Shown piece by piece: positions 27,938-37,577 of a stretch of 64,000 nt of DNA. The notes beneath the pieces were generated by a model that was given only the letters and a program-made list of their open reading frames with translations, had not been told where the DNA came from and ran no database searches. The stretch lies in contig NZ_VITA01000019.1 of assembly GCF_007827695.1 (NCBI RefSeq), positions 50,735 through 114,734 of the forward strand. Reading direction: 5' to 3'. The translations under genes and the position numbers were made by a program. The stretch comes from Sinorhizobium medicae. GTDB taxonomy: Bacteria > Pseudomonadota > Alphaproteobacteria > Rhizobiales > Rhizobiaceae. Numbering within the stretch: position 1 is the first letter of the stretch; the number at the start of each line of letters is the position of its first letter.

Positions 27938-28780
27938 TCAGCCCTGCCGATACAGCGAGAAAGCCTCTTCGCCGCTGGCATTCTCGTGCACGATCGCCAT
28001 CAAGCCGCGCACCACGGCTTTCGGATCGGGGTGCTGATAGATGTTGCGCCCGTAGACCATGCCCATCGCTCCCTGCTTCATCAAGGCTGACGACTTGTCG
28101 AAGACGGACCGCAGATCCTCCTTGCCGCCGCCGCGCACGAGAACCGGGCAGCGCGCAGTCTCCACCACCCGATGGAAATCCTCCGCATGAGTGGTGGGAT
28201 CCGCCTTGATGATGTCGGCCCCCATCTCCCGGGCTAGACGTGTGAGGGTGACGATCTTTTCGGCGTCGCCGTCGACCATGTAGCCGCCATGCTCGGTCAC
28301 CGGCTGCATGACGAGCGGCTCTATCATGAGCGGCATACCATATGTGTCGCAATCTGCCCGGACGCGGGCGATATTCTGCACGCATTGGCGGAAGAGATCC
28401 GGTTCGTCCGGCAGCATGAACAGGTTGACGACCACGCAGGCCGCATCCATCGCAAGCGCCCCGATCAGGGGCTCGGCCTCGTTCTGCAACACCGCCCACA
28501 TGTCGCGGTGACGCAGGCGATTATAGGGATTGCCCATGTCGAGGCGCATTACCAGCGCCGGCCTGTCCTTGCCGGGAAGCTCCTGCAGGAGATCGGCCTG
28601 GCCGAAATTCATCTGAATGGCGTCGGGTCCCGCCTCGACCAGCGCGCTTACCACGGCCTCCATGTTTTCCAGCCCGCTCAGAAAGGACGGCTCGTTGCAG
28701 ACCCCGTGGTCGATGGCGACATCCAGGCAGCGTCCGCCGTTGAACATGCGGTTCATCCGCACCTTGCGATTGCTTTTCAT
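27938..28780 (-). CDS. class I (DhnA-type) aldolase
   Basis: A 280-residue TIM-barrel aldolase of the DhnA/FbaB/LsrF branch. Visible motifs are CLDVAIDHGVCNE near the N-terminus, MGADIIKADPTTHA with the Schiff-base lysine (KADP), and VLVRGGGKEDLRSVFD for phosphate binding. An AAGGAG site precedes the ATG at 28780; a longer frame starts at 28834. This family cleaves phosphorylated ketoses or acts on phospho-AI-2 derivatives. Flanked by a GlpD-like enzyme and an FGGY kinase, it likely splits the phosphorylated intermediate of this operon. Confidence 0.88.
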   Translation of the reverse strand: MKSNRKVRMNRMFNGGRCLDVAIDHGVCNEPSFLSGLENMEAVVSALVEAGPDAIQMNFGQADLLQELPGKDRPALVMRLDMGNPYNRLRHRDMWAVLQNEAEPLIGALAMDAACVVVNLFMLPDEPDLFRQCVQNIARVRADCDTYGMPLMIEPLVMQPVTEHGGYMVDGDAEKIVTLTRLAREMGADIIKADPTTHAEDFHRVVETARCPVLVRGGGKEDLRSVFDKSSALMKQGAMGMVYGRNIYQHPDPKAVVRGLMAIVHENASGEEAFSLYRQG

Positions 28781-28846
28781 ACTCTTCTCCTTCTTCAAAT
28801 GTTGCGCAGTGCACGTGCGTCGTGGCGGCTGCAAAGGATCGCGGTG

Positions 28847-30580
28847 TCAGCCAGCTGCCATGGCCTTGTCTCCAGGCTGGTGCGTTCGAGCCCCGAGCGT
28901 CTGCTCGTCGATGCCATGGCGTTCTAGCAAGAGTGCAAGGCACCGGGCCCGCTCGCTCAGCCGGCGCGCCGTCGACCACCCCTTCTCCTCCGCCAGGAGT
29001 TCGAGTGCAGCGTCCAGAATGCCGAGGGAGAGCGCGCCGGAAACGGCGAGCGTGGTGCGGCGCAAGAGCAGGTCGTCCAAATGCTCCACCGCCTCGTTGC
29101 GGATCAGGAACAGAACTTCGCGTGTTGAATAATCGGCACCCGGGATCACGGCGTCGCTTGCCTGACCGATGAATGACGCCACCGGTTCGGCATCCGTACC
29201 GTAGCGGGAGAACAGTTCGGCCGCCTGTGTCCGGGGCAGGCCGAAGCGGAGGGCGAGTGCGGAGATCCAGCTGTCCCGATCGGCCGGAAAATGGCGGCCA
29301 CCGCCGATTGCGCGGTCGGCCGTCGAAACGTGGCGCGGACGGCCGAGCCGTTCCAATGCCATATTCGCGGCAAGCTCGCCGAAGGACCGAAACGTCGTCC
29401 ACTTGCCGCCGATCATACAAAGTACCGGTGTGCCGGCATTCTCGATCGTGGTGCAGAAATGGTCGCGCGGGATGCGGCCGGTGAAATTGTCGCTGCTCGC
29501 GGGCAGCGGTCGCACGCCGGAGAACTGAAACACGATCTCCGTCGGCGCGATCTCGATGCCGGGCAGCACGAAGGCCAGCGATTGCAGAATGTAGTCGCGT
29601 TCCTCTTCCTCGCACCTGACCGTCTCGGGATCGTCGACTCGAATGTCGGTCGAGCCGACCAGCACCTTGCCGAAATAGGGGAAGAGGATGCAGATGCGGC
29701 CGTCCTCGTTCTCGTAATAGATCATGTGATCTCCGAGCGCTTCGCGCAGTTGCGGATTGTCTATAACGAGATGCGAGCCTTTGGTGCCGCCCACCAGCGG
29801 GCCGCAGCCGTTGTCGGGCGGCAGCAGCGCACCGTTGGTGATGTCGATCCAGCCGCCGGTCGCGTTCACGATCAGCCCGGGCTTGATCTCGACGCCGGCC
29901 CCGTCGATCGTGTCTACCACCAGAAAGCCACCGCTCTCGCTTCTGCGAAGCTCCGCATAGTTCAGCGCGGCCGCTTCGGACGAGGCGGACAGGCCATCCT
30001 GCAGCAGCTCCATTCCGATCCGCTCGGGGTGGCGCACCCATGCGTCGTAATAGGTGGCGGAACTGCGGATCGTCGGATTGAGAGCGGGCCATTTCGCGAG
30101 CGTCGAACGACGGCCGCGAAACCTGTGGCGCGGCATCAGCGCCCGCTTGCGTGTCAGCAGGTCATAGATCGAAAGTCCCGCTTTGATGGCGATCGCCCCG
30201 CGGCGGCTCGGTCGACGGCTCAGGCCGAGGAAGCGAACGATGCCGTTGGCAAGGCCGGAAAAAACGTCGAAGATCGGGACGGTCGTCGCAAGTGGCGCGA
30301 CGAGGTGCGGCGCGTTTCTGAGCAGCCGGTCCCGCTCGACGAGCGATTCCTTTACCAGCGTGAATTCGCCGTTTTCGAGGTACCGCAGGCCGCCATGAAC
30401 CATTCGTGACAATGCAGCACTCGCACCCGAGCAGTAGTCGTGCTTCTCGATGAGCAGAACGCGCAATCCCTGCAGCGCGAGTTCGCGAAAGACGCTGAGC
30501 CCGTTGATGCCGCCGCCGAGGACGCACACGTCCACCTTCGGGCTCCGGCGAAGCCCGTCAAAAATCTCTGTTCTTGTCAT
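28847..30580 (-). CDS. glycerol-3-phosphate dehydrogenase-like (GlpD/EryB-type) FAD enzyme
   Basis: A 577-residue FAD-dependent dehydrogenase of the GlpD family. It has the Rossmann motif VDVCVLGGGINGLSVFRELA, the MVHGGLRYLENGEFTLVKES region and the CMIGGKWTTFRSFGELAAN segment, with a C-terminal helical domain typical of GlpD. The context (FGGY kinase, SorC regulator, ABC transporter) is like the erythritol operons, where a GlpD-type enzyme oxidises erythritol 4-phosphate. Oxidation of a polyol phosphate to a keto phosphate with electrons passed to quinone is the likely role; true glycerol phosphate activity is an alternative. No glpF, glpK or glpR-like genes lie beside it. Confidence 0.85.
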   Translation of the reverse strand: MTRTEIFDGLRRSPKVDVCVLGGGINGLSVFRELALQGLRVLLIEKHDYCSGASAALSRMVHGGLRYLENGEFTLVKESLVERDRLLRNAPHLVAPLATTVPIFDVFSGLANGIVRFLGLSRRPSRRGAIAIKAGLSIYDLLTRKRALMPRHRFRGRRSTLAKWPALNPTIRSSATYYDAWVRHPERIGMELLQDGLSASSEAAALNYAELRRSESGGFLVVDTIDGAGVEIKPGLIVNATGGWIDITNGALLPPDNGCGPLVGGTKGSHLVIDNPQLREALGDHMIYYENEDGRICILFPYFGKVLVGSTDIRVDDPETVRCEEEERDYILQSLAFVLPGIEIAPTEIVFQFSGVRPLPASSDNFTGRIPRDHFCTTIENAGTPVLCMIGGKWTTFRSFGELAANMALERLGRPRHVSTADRAIGGGRHFPADRDSWISALALRFGLPRTQAAELFSRYGTDAEPVASFIGQASDAVIPGADYSTREVLFLIRNEAVEHLDDLLLRRTTLAVSGALSLGILDAALELLAEEKGWSTARRLSERARCLALLLERHGIDEQTLGARTHQPGDKAMAAG

Positions 30581-30591
30581 GGGGCGGTCCG

Positions 30592-31587
30592 CTACCTGTC
30601 CATGTTTACCAGCGCAGCCGCTCTTGCGGCATTGATCGCCGAGAGGTCGTCCGCGTTGAGCCGGATTGTGCCGGCTCTTGCATTGTCGCGTGCCTGAGCC
30701 GGATTGCGCGCGCCGCAGAGCGCGAAGGTGATGCCGGGCTGTGCCAGGGTCCAGGCGATGACGATCTGGGCGATCGTCGCCTCATGCTTCTGCGCGACCG
30801 GCCGGATCGTTTCGGCGAAACGCATGATCTTTTCGCGGTTTGAGGCCGAGAAGCGCGGATTGGCCTTGCGCTGGTCGTCTCCGGAAAACACGCGTTCTGG
30901 TCCGATCCTCCCGGAGAGGAGCCCCAGGGCCAGCGAAGAATAGCTGAGTGTAGCCACCCCGTTCGCGGTTGTGACCGGCAGGAGATTCCCTTCGATCTCC
31001 CGGTCGAGCATGCTGTACCGTTCCTGGATTGCATCGAGGCCGCCGATCTTCACATAGATCTCCAACTCTTCCAGGTTCACATTGCTGGCGCCGATCGCGC
31101 GGATCTTGCCCGCGGCGCGCAGCTCCTCGAGCGCCTGCATGGTTTCCTCGATCGGCGTCGTCGGATCCTGCCAATGGGTGATGTAGAGGTCGATATAGTC
31201 AGTGCCGAGTCGTTTAAGGCTTTGCTCGACCTCGTGAAAGATCGACTCGCGGCCGAGATGTCGATGCACGGGTTTGCCGTCCTGGTCGAAAAAATGGTTG
31301 CCCTGTCGCGTATGCCAGACGAGGCCGCATTTCGTCGCGATCACCGCCTTGTCCCGGCGCCCGACCAGCGCCTTGCCGACGATTTCTTCGGCCCGTCCGA
31401 GCCCATAGGCGGGTGCCGTGTCGATCAGCGTTACGCCTGCATCCAGTGAAGCCTGGATGGCGGCGACGGACTCGCGTTCGTCCGTGCCGCCCCACATCCA
31501 ACCGCCGATCGCCCAGGTGCCGAGGCCGACTGGAGAGGCCGCGATCCCGGAGCGACCGATCATCCGCGTCATTTGCTGTCCGTTCAT
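30592..31587 (-). CDS. aldo/keto reductase
   Basis: A 331-residue NADPH-dependent oxidoreductase of the aldo-keto reductase superfamily. The catalytic tetrad is visible: Asp56 and Tyr61 (LIDTAPAYGLGRAEE), Lys86 (IATKCG) and His138 (LYITHWQDP). The C-terminal segment TLAQPGITFALCGARNPAQA is the cofactor-phosphate region. Its ATG overlaps the stop of the regulator gene (ATGA). It probably reduces or oxidises an aldose or polyol in the same route. Confidence 0.9.
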   Translation of the reverse strand: MNGQQMTRMIGRSGIAASPVGLGTWAIGGWMWGGTDERESVAAIQASLDAGVTLIDTAPAYGLGRAEEIVGKALVGRRDKAVIATKCGLVWHTRQGNHFFDQDGKPVHRHLGRESIFHEVEQSLKRLGTDYIDLYITHWQDPTTPIEETMQALEELRAAGKIRAIGASNVNLEELEIYVKIGGLDAIQERYSMLDREIEGNLLPVTTANGVATLSYSSLALGLLSGRIGPERVFSGDDQRKANPRFSASNREKIMRFAETIRPVAQKHEATIAQIVIAWTLAQPGITFALCGARNPAQARDNARAGTIRLNADDLSAINAARAAALVNMDR

Positions 31588-32588
31588 GAATGTTCTCCGA
31601 CTTCCTTGGCCAGTTCGAGTATGCGCGAGCCCGTTGCCTGATCGGTAACGAGTGTGTCCAGATGTTTGCCGCGCATGACGCTCAGGATCGGCCCCGCCTT
31701 GCTCGGACCGCTTGCGACGCCAATCTTCATGGGGATGGAGGCGAATTCCGAGAGCGTCAGCGATACGAGGCGCTGGTTGAGGCCATAGCCGCAGACGCGC
31801 CCTTGATCATCGAGGAGATGCGCGAGCAGCTCGCAGGATGCACCGGACTGTTCGATCGCCGCGCGGTCGGTACTGGAGGAGGGGTGCAGGTCGTAATAGC
31901 TGGAGTCGTCCGAAAGGATCGAGCCGATGCCGACCACGGCAATCTTCGCTTCACGCGCCTGCTTGAAGACGTCGGCGACTGCGCGCATGCCCAGCAGCAT
32001 TCTTCGTTCCGCTTCGCTGTCGGCAAAAAGAGGCGCATGGATCTGGAAAGAATGGCCGCCGAGCCGATCCGCCATCAGGGTTGAGACGTGATTAACGTCG
32101 GTATAGTGCTTGCCCTGAACGCAGCCTGTCGCGGGAATGACCTCGATATCGTACCGGCGCGGCGGGTGGAGACCGGCAACGACGGCGCTCACGCCTTTGC
32201 CACCGGTGATGCAGATCGTGTCGCCATCGGCGATCTCCTCGAGCATCAGTCTTGCTGCGGCCTCGCCGACCGCTTGCAAGGCGGTCTGCGGATTGTCGGA
32301 GGCTGTCGGCACGACCACCGCCCGGCTGATGCCGCCAAGCGCAAGCAATCTTTCCTCGATCTCGATCAACGGCTCCACAGGCGATTTGATCTTTATCTCG
32401 ACGAGGCCGAGCTGTCGGCCGCGCTTGATCAGGCGATTGACGGTCGCATGCGAGATGCCGAGCTGATCGGCGATCTGCGCCTGCGTCAAGCCTTCCAGGA
32501 AATGCAGCACCAGGGCTTGGTGCATCTGCCTGGCGATGACGATTTCCTCGCGCGGGCCGGATGTGGATTTCGGTTTGGCGTTCGGCAT
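31584..32588 (-). CDS. SorC/DeoR-type sugar-binding transcriptional regulator
   Basis: A 334-residue regulator of the SorC family (EryD, LsrR, DeoR). The N-terminal helix-turn-helix is at about 34-64 (LTQAQIADQLGISHATVNRL). The C-terminal NagB-like effector domain holds DTICITGGKGVSAVVAGL and ATGCVQGKHY. Such proteins respond to phosphorylated sugars made by the kinase of their own operon. It is encoded between permease and reductase genes and probably controls the operator region near 36353-36402. Confidence 0.9.
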   Translation of the reverse strand: MPNAKPKSTSGPREEIVIARQMHQALVLHFLEGLTQAQIADQLGISHATVNRLIKRGRQLGLVEIKIKSPVEPLIEIEERLLALGGISRAVVVPTASDNPQTALQAVGEAAARLMLEEIADGDTICITGGKGVSAVVAGLHPPRRYDIEVIPATGCVQGKHYTDVNHVSTLMADRLGGHSFQIHAPLFADSEAERRMLLGMRAVADVFKQAREAKIAVVGIGSILSDDSSYYDLHPSSSTDRAAIEQSGASCELLAHLLDDQGRVCGYGLNQRLVSLTLSEFASIPMKIGVASGPSKAGPILSVMRGKHLDTLVTDQATGSRILELAKEVGEHS

Positions 32589-32589
32589 G

Positions 32590-33582
32590 TCAGGCAGCCT
32601 TCCGCTTGTGCAGCATGTGATCGATCGAAACGGCTGCGAGCAGTATGCAACCCTTGATCATATCCTGCCAGTAGACGGAGACGTCGAGCAGGATCAACGA
32701 GCTGGTGACGACGGACAGGAGGGCGATGCCGAGAATGGCGCCCAGGATCGTGCCCGATCCGCCGTTGAGGGAGGCGCCGCCGATCACTGCCGCGGCGATA
32801 ATGTTGAGTTCCATGCCGACCCCGAAGGTCGGCGTCGCCGCGCCGAAGCGCGCCATATAGATGGTCCCCGCCACACCCGAGAGCGTCGTGCAAAGGACCG
32901 TCACCCAGAATTTGACGTCCTTGGTCTTGATACCGGAATAAAGGGCGGCCTTCTCGTTGCTGCCGGTATAGAAGACCTTGCGGAACGCGGTTGCCCGGCG
33001 AAGGAGGAAGTCGAACACGGCAACGACGGCGATGAAGATCACGATCACATAGGGTACGCCAAAAAAGGTCCCTTGGCCGACCGCCTTGAAGGCGGGCGGC
33101 AAGGTGAAGAGCGACAGCGGCGTGCCTTTGGTGATCACCAGGCAGAGACCGCGCACGATCACCATGGCCGCAAGGGACGTTATGAAATGGTTGAGCCCGA
33201 CCACGGTCACGAAGAAGCCCATGATGCATCCGATGGCCGCACTGGCGGCAATTCCGACGAGCGATGCCGTCCAAGGGTCGACCCCCATCAGGAAGAGCGA
33301 GCCGGAGAGCACCATAGAGAAACAGACGACGGAACCGACAGAAAGATCGATGCCGCCGACGATCAGCAGGATCGTCATGCCGACGACGACAATCCCCTCG
33401 ACGGAGAAGGACATGAGCATCGCCCGAAAATTGCCGAGGGTCAGAAAGTGCGGCGAGGCGAAGCTCATGATCACGCAGAGCGAAAGGATGATCGCGATCA
33501 GCCCGGCCTCGCGCATCGTCCCGATCCGTTTCCAGGCCGGCCTGCGCGCGTCGTGCGCAACCGGCAATATGTCGACTGCCAT
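32590..33582 (-). CDS. sugar ABC transporter permease (RbsC type)
   Basis: A 330-residue integral membrane protein of the CUT2 (ribose-type) permease family, with about 8-10 helices. Family motifs are VVVGMTILLIVGGIDLSVGS and NIIAAAVIGGASLNGGSGTI. The ATG at 33582 has an AGGAGA site 10 bases upstream; the open frame continues into the ATPase gene. It likely forms the homodimeric pore with the ATPase at 33602 and the binding protein at 35205. Confidence 0.93.
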   Translation of the reverse strand: MAVDILPVAHDARRPAWKRIGTMREAGLIAIILSLCVIMSFASPHFLTLGNFRAMLMSFSVEGIVVVGMTILLIVGGIDLSVGSVVCFSMVLSGSLFLMGVDPWTASLVGIAASAAIGCIMGFFVTVVGLNHFITSLAAMVIVRGLCLVITKGTPLSLFTLPPAFKAVGQGTFFGVPYVIVIFIAVVAVFDFLLRRATAFRKVFYTGSNEKAALYSGIKTKDVKFWVTVLCTTLSGVAGTIYMARFGAATPTFGVGMELNIIAAAVIGGASLNGGSGTILGAILGIALLSVVTSSLILLDVSVYWQDMIKGCILLAAVSIDHMLHKRKAA

Positions 33583-33601
33583 AGTCCTGTCTCCTGCTTC
33601 T

Positions 33602-35143
33602 TCAGGCCGCATGCCCGGATGCCTTTGAATTCGTGTTGGCCTCCGGGTCGATGCCGGATGCAAGCCGCATGATCGCCTCCTCGGTCATTTCATCGCCCGA
33701 GACCTCGCCGGCTATACCGCCTTCGCGCACTACCAGGACCCGGTCGCAGAGGCCGATGAGCTCCGGCAGTTCGGAGGAGATGACAAGGATGCCGATACCC
33801 GCGCGGGCAAGATCGCGCAGCAATCGGTGAATTTCCGATTTGGCGCCGACATCGATCCCACGCGTCGGTTCGTCCAACAGGATCACCTTCGGGTTGACGG
33901 CCAGCTGCTTGGCTATCGACACCTTCTGCTGATTGCCGCCCGAAAGCGAAGAGACCGGCATATCGACACCGCCCATCCGCACGCCAAGTCTGCGGGCCAA
34001 TTCTTCGGCGAGCGATCTTTCCTTGCGGAAATTGAGCAGGCCGAATGAGGTCAACGCTTTCAGATCGAGCGCGGCAATGTTCTGAGCGATCGACATTTCG
34101 AGGAATATGCCGGAGCCTTTCCGATCCTCTGAAAGATAGACGACGCCGGCCTTCGCTGCATCGGAATAGCGGCGCAGTCGAAGTACCTTGTCATGAAGCC
34201 GGATTTCGCCTTGCGTCGCTGCGCGCAGCGCGCATATGCCCTCGGCGATTTCCGTCCGCCCGGAACCGATCAGGCCACCAACGCCAAGGATTTCGCCGTG
34301 GCGCAGCTCGAAGCTGACGTCGCGGAAACGCGCGCCGTCACCGAGCTTCTTGACCGACAATATGGGCTCGCCGACGCACCCCGACTGGCCGTGCTTCTCC
34401 GGATAAAGCTGATCGATCTCGCGGCCGACCATGAGCCGGACAACGTCGTCAGGGGTGATGTCCGCAACGGTTTCGGTCGCAACATAGCGTCCGTCGCGGA
34501 AAACCGTCACCCGGTCGCAAAGGCTGAACACTTCCGCCATGCGGTGGCTGATATAGATGATCGAGATGCCGCGCGCCTTGAGATCGCGGATGATGCCGAA
34601 GAGGACCTGAGCTTCGGTCTCGGTCAGCGCCGCCGTCGGCTCGTCGAAAATGAGCACGCGGCAGTCAAGCGTCAGCGCCTTGGCGATCTCGACGAGTTGC
34701 TGGCTGGAGATCGATAGGTCGCCGACTTTCTGACGGACATCGATCGGCGCCAGACGGTTCATCAGGATTTGGGCGTCCCGCTCCAGTTTGCGGTAATTCA
34801 TCAGAACCGAGCGCCGGCGGTTGGTCGCCGCCATGAACATGTTTTCCGCGATCGTCGCGTCCGGGCAGAGCGCTATCTCCTGATGGACGAGCCCGATACC
34901 GAGCGATTGCGCGACCGCGGGCGAAGCGATCCTCACCGGCGCTCCCTCGACGAGGATTTCTCCTTCCGACGGCTGCAGCACGCCGGCGATGACGTTCATC
35001 AATGTCGACTTGCCGGCGCCGTTCTCGCCGCAGAGCGCGTGAACCTCGCCCCGCTCGAGCCGGAAGTTTACGGCTGTCAGGGCCTTCACGGCGCCGAAGT
35101 GCTTGCTGACATTGCGGATGTCGAGCACGGTCTCGGATGTCAT
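33602..35143 (-). CDS. sugar ABC transporter ATP-binding protein (RbsA/LsrA type)
   Basis: A 513-residue double-cassette ATPase of CUT2 transporters. The first cassette has Walker [13 protein letters not shown] and Walker [12 protein letters not shown]. The second has a degenerate P-loop ([13 protein letters not shown]) with signature [15 protein letters not shown] and [18 protein letters not shown], as is usual in RbsA/MglA. The ATG at 35143 follows GGGGA. Immediately upstream on the same strand is the binding protein gene, and the permease follows after 19 bases. Confidence 0.94.
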   Translation of the reverse strand: MTSETVLDIRNVSKHFGAVKALTAVNFRLERGEVHALCGENGAGKSTLMNVIAGVLQPSEGEILVEGAPVRIASPAVAQSLGIGLVHQEIALCPDATIAENMFMAATNRRRSVLMNYRKLERDAQILMNRLAPIDVRQKVGDLSISSQQLVEIAKALTLDCRVLIFDEPTAALTETEAQVLFGIIRDLKARGISIIYISHRMAEVFSLCDRVTVFRDGRYVATETVADITPDDVVRLMVGREIDQLYPEKHGQSGCVGEPILSVKKLGDGARFRDVSFELRHGEILGVGGLIGSGRTEIAEGICALRAATQGEIRLHDKVLRLRRYSDAAKAGVVYLSEDRKGSGIFLEMSIAQNIAALDLKALTSFGLLNFRKERSLAEELARRLGVRMGGVDMPVSSLSGGNQQKVSIAKQLAVNPKVILLDEPTRGIDVGAKSEIHRLLRDLARAGIGILVISSELPELIGLCDRVLVVREGGIAGEVSGDEMTEEAIMRLASGIDPEANTNSKASGHAA

Positions 35144-35204
35144 CGCGATTTTTCCCCCGCTTGATCGGCCGCCTGGGGAATCCGGGCGGCCGCTCACTGC
35201 GACC

Positions 35205-36233
35205 TTATTCCTCGATACCTTTGGTGCCGCGGCGCTTCAGGTATTTGTCCCAGTAGAAATCGTCTGCGTTTTCGGCGGTAACGATCGACAGGCCGTTGTC
35301 GACGACGGGAATGCTCATCGGATTGAAACCGGAACGCTTGGCGTCGTTCATCGGGTCTATCAGCTCCGGATGTTTGGCCAGCCAGAGCATGAGGAAGCCC
35401 ATATAGCCTTGCATGCCCTGGTTCGGATTGATCGATCCGAAGACCTCTCCCGCCTTGATCATGTCGAGGATATTGGCGTTGACGTCGGCGCACATGACGA
35501 GCACCTTGCCGCCGGTTTCCTTGTTCGCCTGTGCCGCACCGATCGCCGAATTTGCTTCGGGCATGAAGACGGCGCTAAGGTTCGGGTTTGCCTGGATAAG
35601 GCTCGTAAGGCCCTGATAGGCCTTGTTAGGGTCCTGGTTGGAGGCGGCGCGGCCGACGAGCTTCATGTCGGGCCATTTCTCCTCCATGCGGCCGATGAAG
35701 GCGGCGATGCGCTTGTCATGATTGTCCTGGCCGGGATTTTCGAGCACGGCATATTCGCCCTTGCCGCCGAGCTTTTCGGCGATCTTGTCTGCGGCGTAGA
35801 TCCCCTCGCGGGTATTGTCTGAAGTGATGTAGGAAACGCGCTTGGACAGGGGCGAGTCGGCGGCGAAGGTCACGACCGCCGTGCCCTGGTCGGTCGCCCG
35901 GTTGATGGGTTCGATGAACGGATCGGAGTTCATCGGGTGAACCAGGATGCCGGCTGGGTTCTGGGCGAGCGCCTGGTCGAAGCTGGCGATCTGCTTGTTG
36001 ACGTCATATTCCGGCGTTCCGGTGTATTCCGTCTCGCAGCCGAACTGCTGTCCGGCCTGCTTGAACATCTCGTAAACCGGGAACCAGTATTCGACGCCGG
36101 ATACCATCACGTTCATGACGTATTTTTCGCCCGGTTTGCAGCGGAACGGGTTTTCCGCCGCGGCTGCGGCCGCGCCGGAAAAAAGCGTGGTTGCTAGAAC
36201 CGCCATTGCGGTCGTGCTGAGAAAATTGCGCAA
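35205..36233 (-). CDS. sugar ABC transporter substrate-binding protein (ribose type)
   Basis: A periplasmic binding protein of the RbsB-like family, about 342 residues. A signal peptide (residues ~1-27, [21 protein letters not shown]) precedes the mature part starting near [31 protein letters not shown] and [20 protein letters not shown] are typical. The TTG at 36233 is taken as the start because AGGAGG sits 5 bases upstream; an upstream ATG in frame has no such site. It leads the operon that runs down to the GMC oxidoreductase. Confidence 0.88.
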   Translation of the reverse strand: MRNFLSTTAMAVLATTLFSGAAAAAAENPFRCKPGEKYVMNVMVSGVEYWFPVYEMFKQAGQQFGCETEYTGTPEYDVNKQIASFDQALAQNPAGILVHPMNSDPFIEPINRATDQGTAVVTFAADSPLSKRVSYITSDNTREGIYAADKIAEKLGGKGEYAVLENPGQDNHDKRIAAFIGRMEEKWPDMKLVGRAASNQDPNKAYQGLTSLIQANPNLSAVFMPEANSAIGAAQANKETGGKVLVMCADVNANILDMIKAGEVFGSINPNQGMQGYMGFLMLWLAKHPELIDPMNDAKRSGFNPMSIPVVDNGLSIVTAENADDFYWDKYLKRRGTKGIEE

Positions 36234-36340
36234 GAGTCCTCCTCGAGGCCGAAGCCCCTCCCAATAACCGCGTCGGCGCGCCAAACGCAGCCGCTATCTT
36301 CGTGAAGTCCGGCCTTCCTCCTCGAAGTCCGGTAAGAGGC

Positions 36341-36402
36341 AGGTAACTCTAGGATGGAAAGGATGTCAATATATTTCCATCAATGAAATATATTTCATGA
36401 AA
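36341..36402 (-). promoter_or_regulatory. promoter and nested operators of the polyol operon
   Basis: On the minus strand a perfect TTGACA (plus 36364-36369) and a weak TTACCT (36341-36346) are 17 bases apart. GATGGAAA (36353-36360) and TTTCCATC (36374-36381) flank the -35 box. Upstream are the perfect palindrome TGAAATATATTTCA (36384-36397) and TTTCATGAAA (36393-36402). Binding by the operon's SorC-type regulator is inferred. Confidence 0.55.
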
Positions 36403-36529
36403 TTGAGCGAATGGCCTGCGTACGTTTGTCAGGGGGGCTGGCGGTTGCGGCGTATAGGGCGATTTTTACCTCGTGACTGTGCTCGTCGCAGCATTCAGCA
36501 GCGCCGCGTCTGCGGCGCGGCATGCACAA

Positions 36530-36555
36530 AGCCAGCCCAGGAAGTTGGGCTGGCT
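36530..36555 (-). terminator. hairpin terminator after the second ABC operon
   Basis: AGCCAGCCCA (36530-36539) and TGGGCTGGCT (36546-36555) form a 10-bp stem with a 6-base loop. On the minus strand it is followed by TTTGTG. It lies 67 bases after the stop of the permease gene at 36622 and fits an intrinsic terminator. Confidence 0.6.
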
Positions 36556-36621
36556 GGATTGTTTTGCCGGGCAGGGAAAATCGGGAACGGAAAGGTGGCC
36601 TGTGTCTTCCCGTGGCGGAAA

Positions 36622-37575
36622 TCACCCTCGCGGCCGGCCGGCGACGGAGCGCAGATTGTCGAGGAGGACCGCGATCAGCAGGATGAGGCCGCGCACCACG
36701 TATTGATAGAAGGCCTGGATATTGAGCAGGTTCATGACGTTCTCGGCAATGCCCATGATCAGAACGCCGACGACGACGCCGGTCATGGTCGCCCGGCCGC
36801 CGGCAAGCGAAACACCGCCGAGAACGCAGGCGGAAATGACCGAGAGTTCGAGGCCGGTCGCCGCATTCGGCTGGCCGGAGGTGATGCGCGAGGCCAGCAG
36901 GATCCCGGCAACGGCGCATACGAGCCCCTGCAGCGCGAAGATCCAGATTCGCATCCGCGCCACGTCGACACCGGCGAGCCGGGAGGCTTCCGGGTTACCG
37001 CCGATCGCGAGCGTGTTCTTGCCGAAGACGGTGCGGTTCAGGAGGAACCCGAATACGACGAAGAAAAATGCCATCACCCAGATCGGCGTGGGCACGGACA
37101 GAAATTTCGACAATGAAAGCTGATAGAAGACCGGATCGTTGATGCCGACTGCGCGCCCGTCCGACGCGATCAGAGCAAACCCCCTCACGATCTGCATCGT
37201 CGCCAGGGTGGTTATGAGTGCATTGATGCGGAAGCGCGCGATCACCACGCCATTGGCCATACCCACGGCAGTGCCGCAGGCAAGCGCCGCCAGAAGCCCG
37301 AGCACGATAGAGCCCGTGGCGTTCGAGGCCATGACCGCAACCATTCCCGAGAAGGCGACGGTGGAGCCGACGGAAAGGTCGAAGTCTCGCGACGCGAGGC
37401 AGAACATCATGGTGCAGGCGACGAGACCGATGGTCACCACGGACTGCAGCAGGCCGAGCATGTTGCGTTCGGTGAGGAAATTCGGAACCGTCAGCGATAC
37501 CACCAGGAATGCGGCGGCGAAAATAACCACCAGGCCCTGCTCGCCGAGAAGGAGTTTTTTCAAGGACGTCGTCAT
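36622..37575 (-). CDS. sugar ABC transporter permease (AraH/RbsC type)
   Basis: A 317-residue CUT2 permease. Motifs are ACTMMFCLASRDFDLSVGST and LSVISACVLGGVSLAGGRAT. It starts 3 bases after the end of the ATPase gene (ATG at 37575; stop at 37578), so the two are tightly coupled. Together with the binding protein at 39168 and the ATPase at 37578, the set most resembles arabinose AraFGH. Confidence 0.92.
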   Translation of the reverse strand: MTTSLKKLLLGEQGLVVIFAAAFLVVSLTVPNFLTERNMLGLLQSVVTIGLVACTMMFCLASRDFDLSVGSTVAFSGMVAVMASNATGSIVLGLLAALACGTAVGMANGVVIARFRINALITTLATMQIVRGFALIASDGRAVGINDPVFYQLSLSKFLSVPTPIWVMAFFFVVFGFLLNRTVFGKNTLAIGGNPEASRLAGVDVARMRIWIFALQGLVCAVAGILLASRITSGQPNAATGLELSVISACVLGGVSLAGGRATMTGVVVGVLIMGIAENVMNLLNIQAFYQYVVRGLILLIAVLLDNLRSVAGRPRG

Positions 37576-37577
37576 CG

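Noticed and set aside
28521..30092. Long minus-strand frame across the GlpD-like gene in another phase
   Set aside because: Arg/Gly-rich shadow of the real frame.
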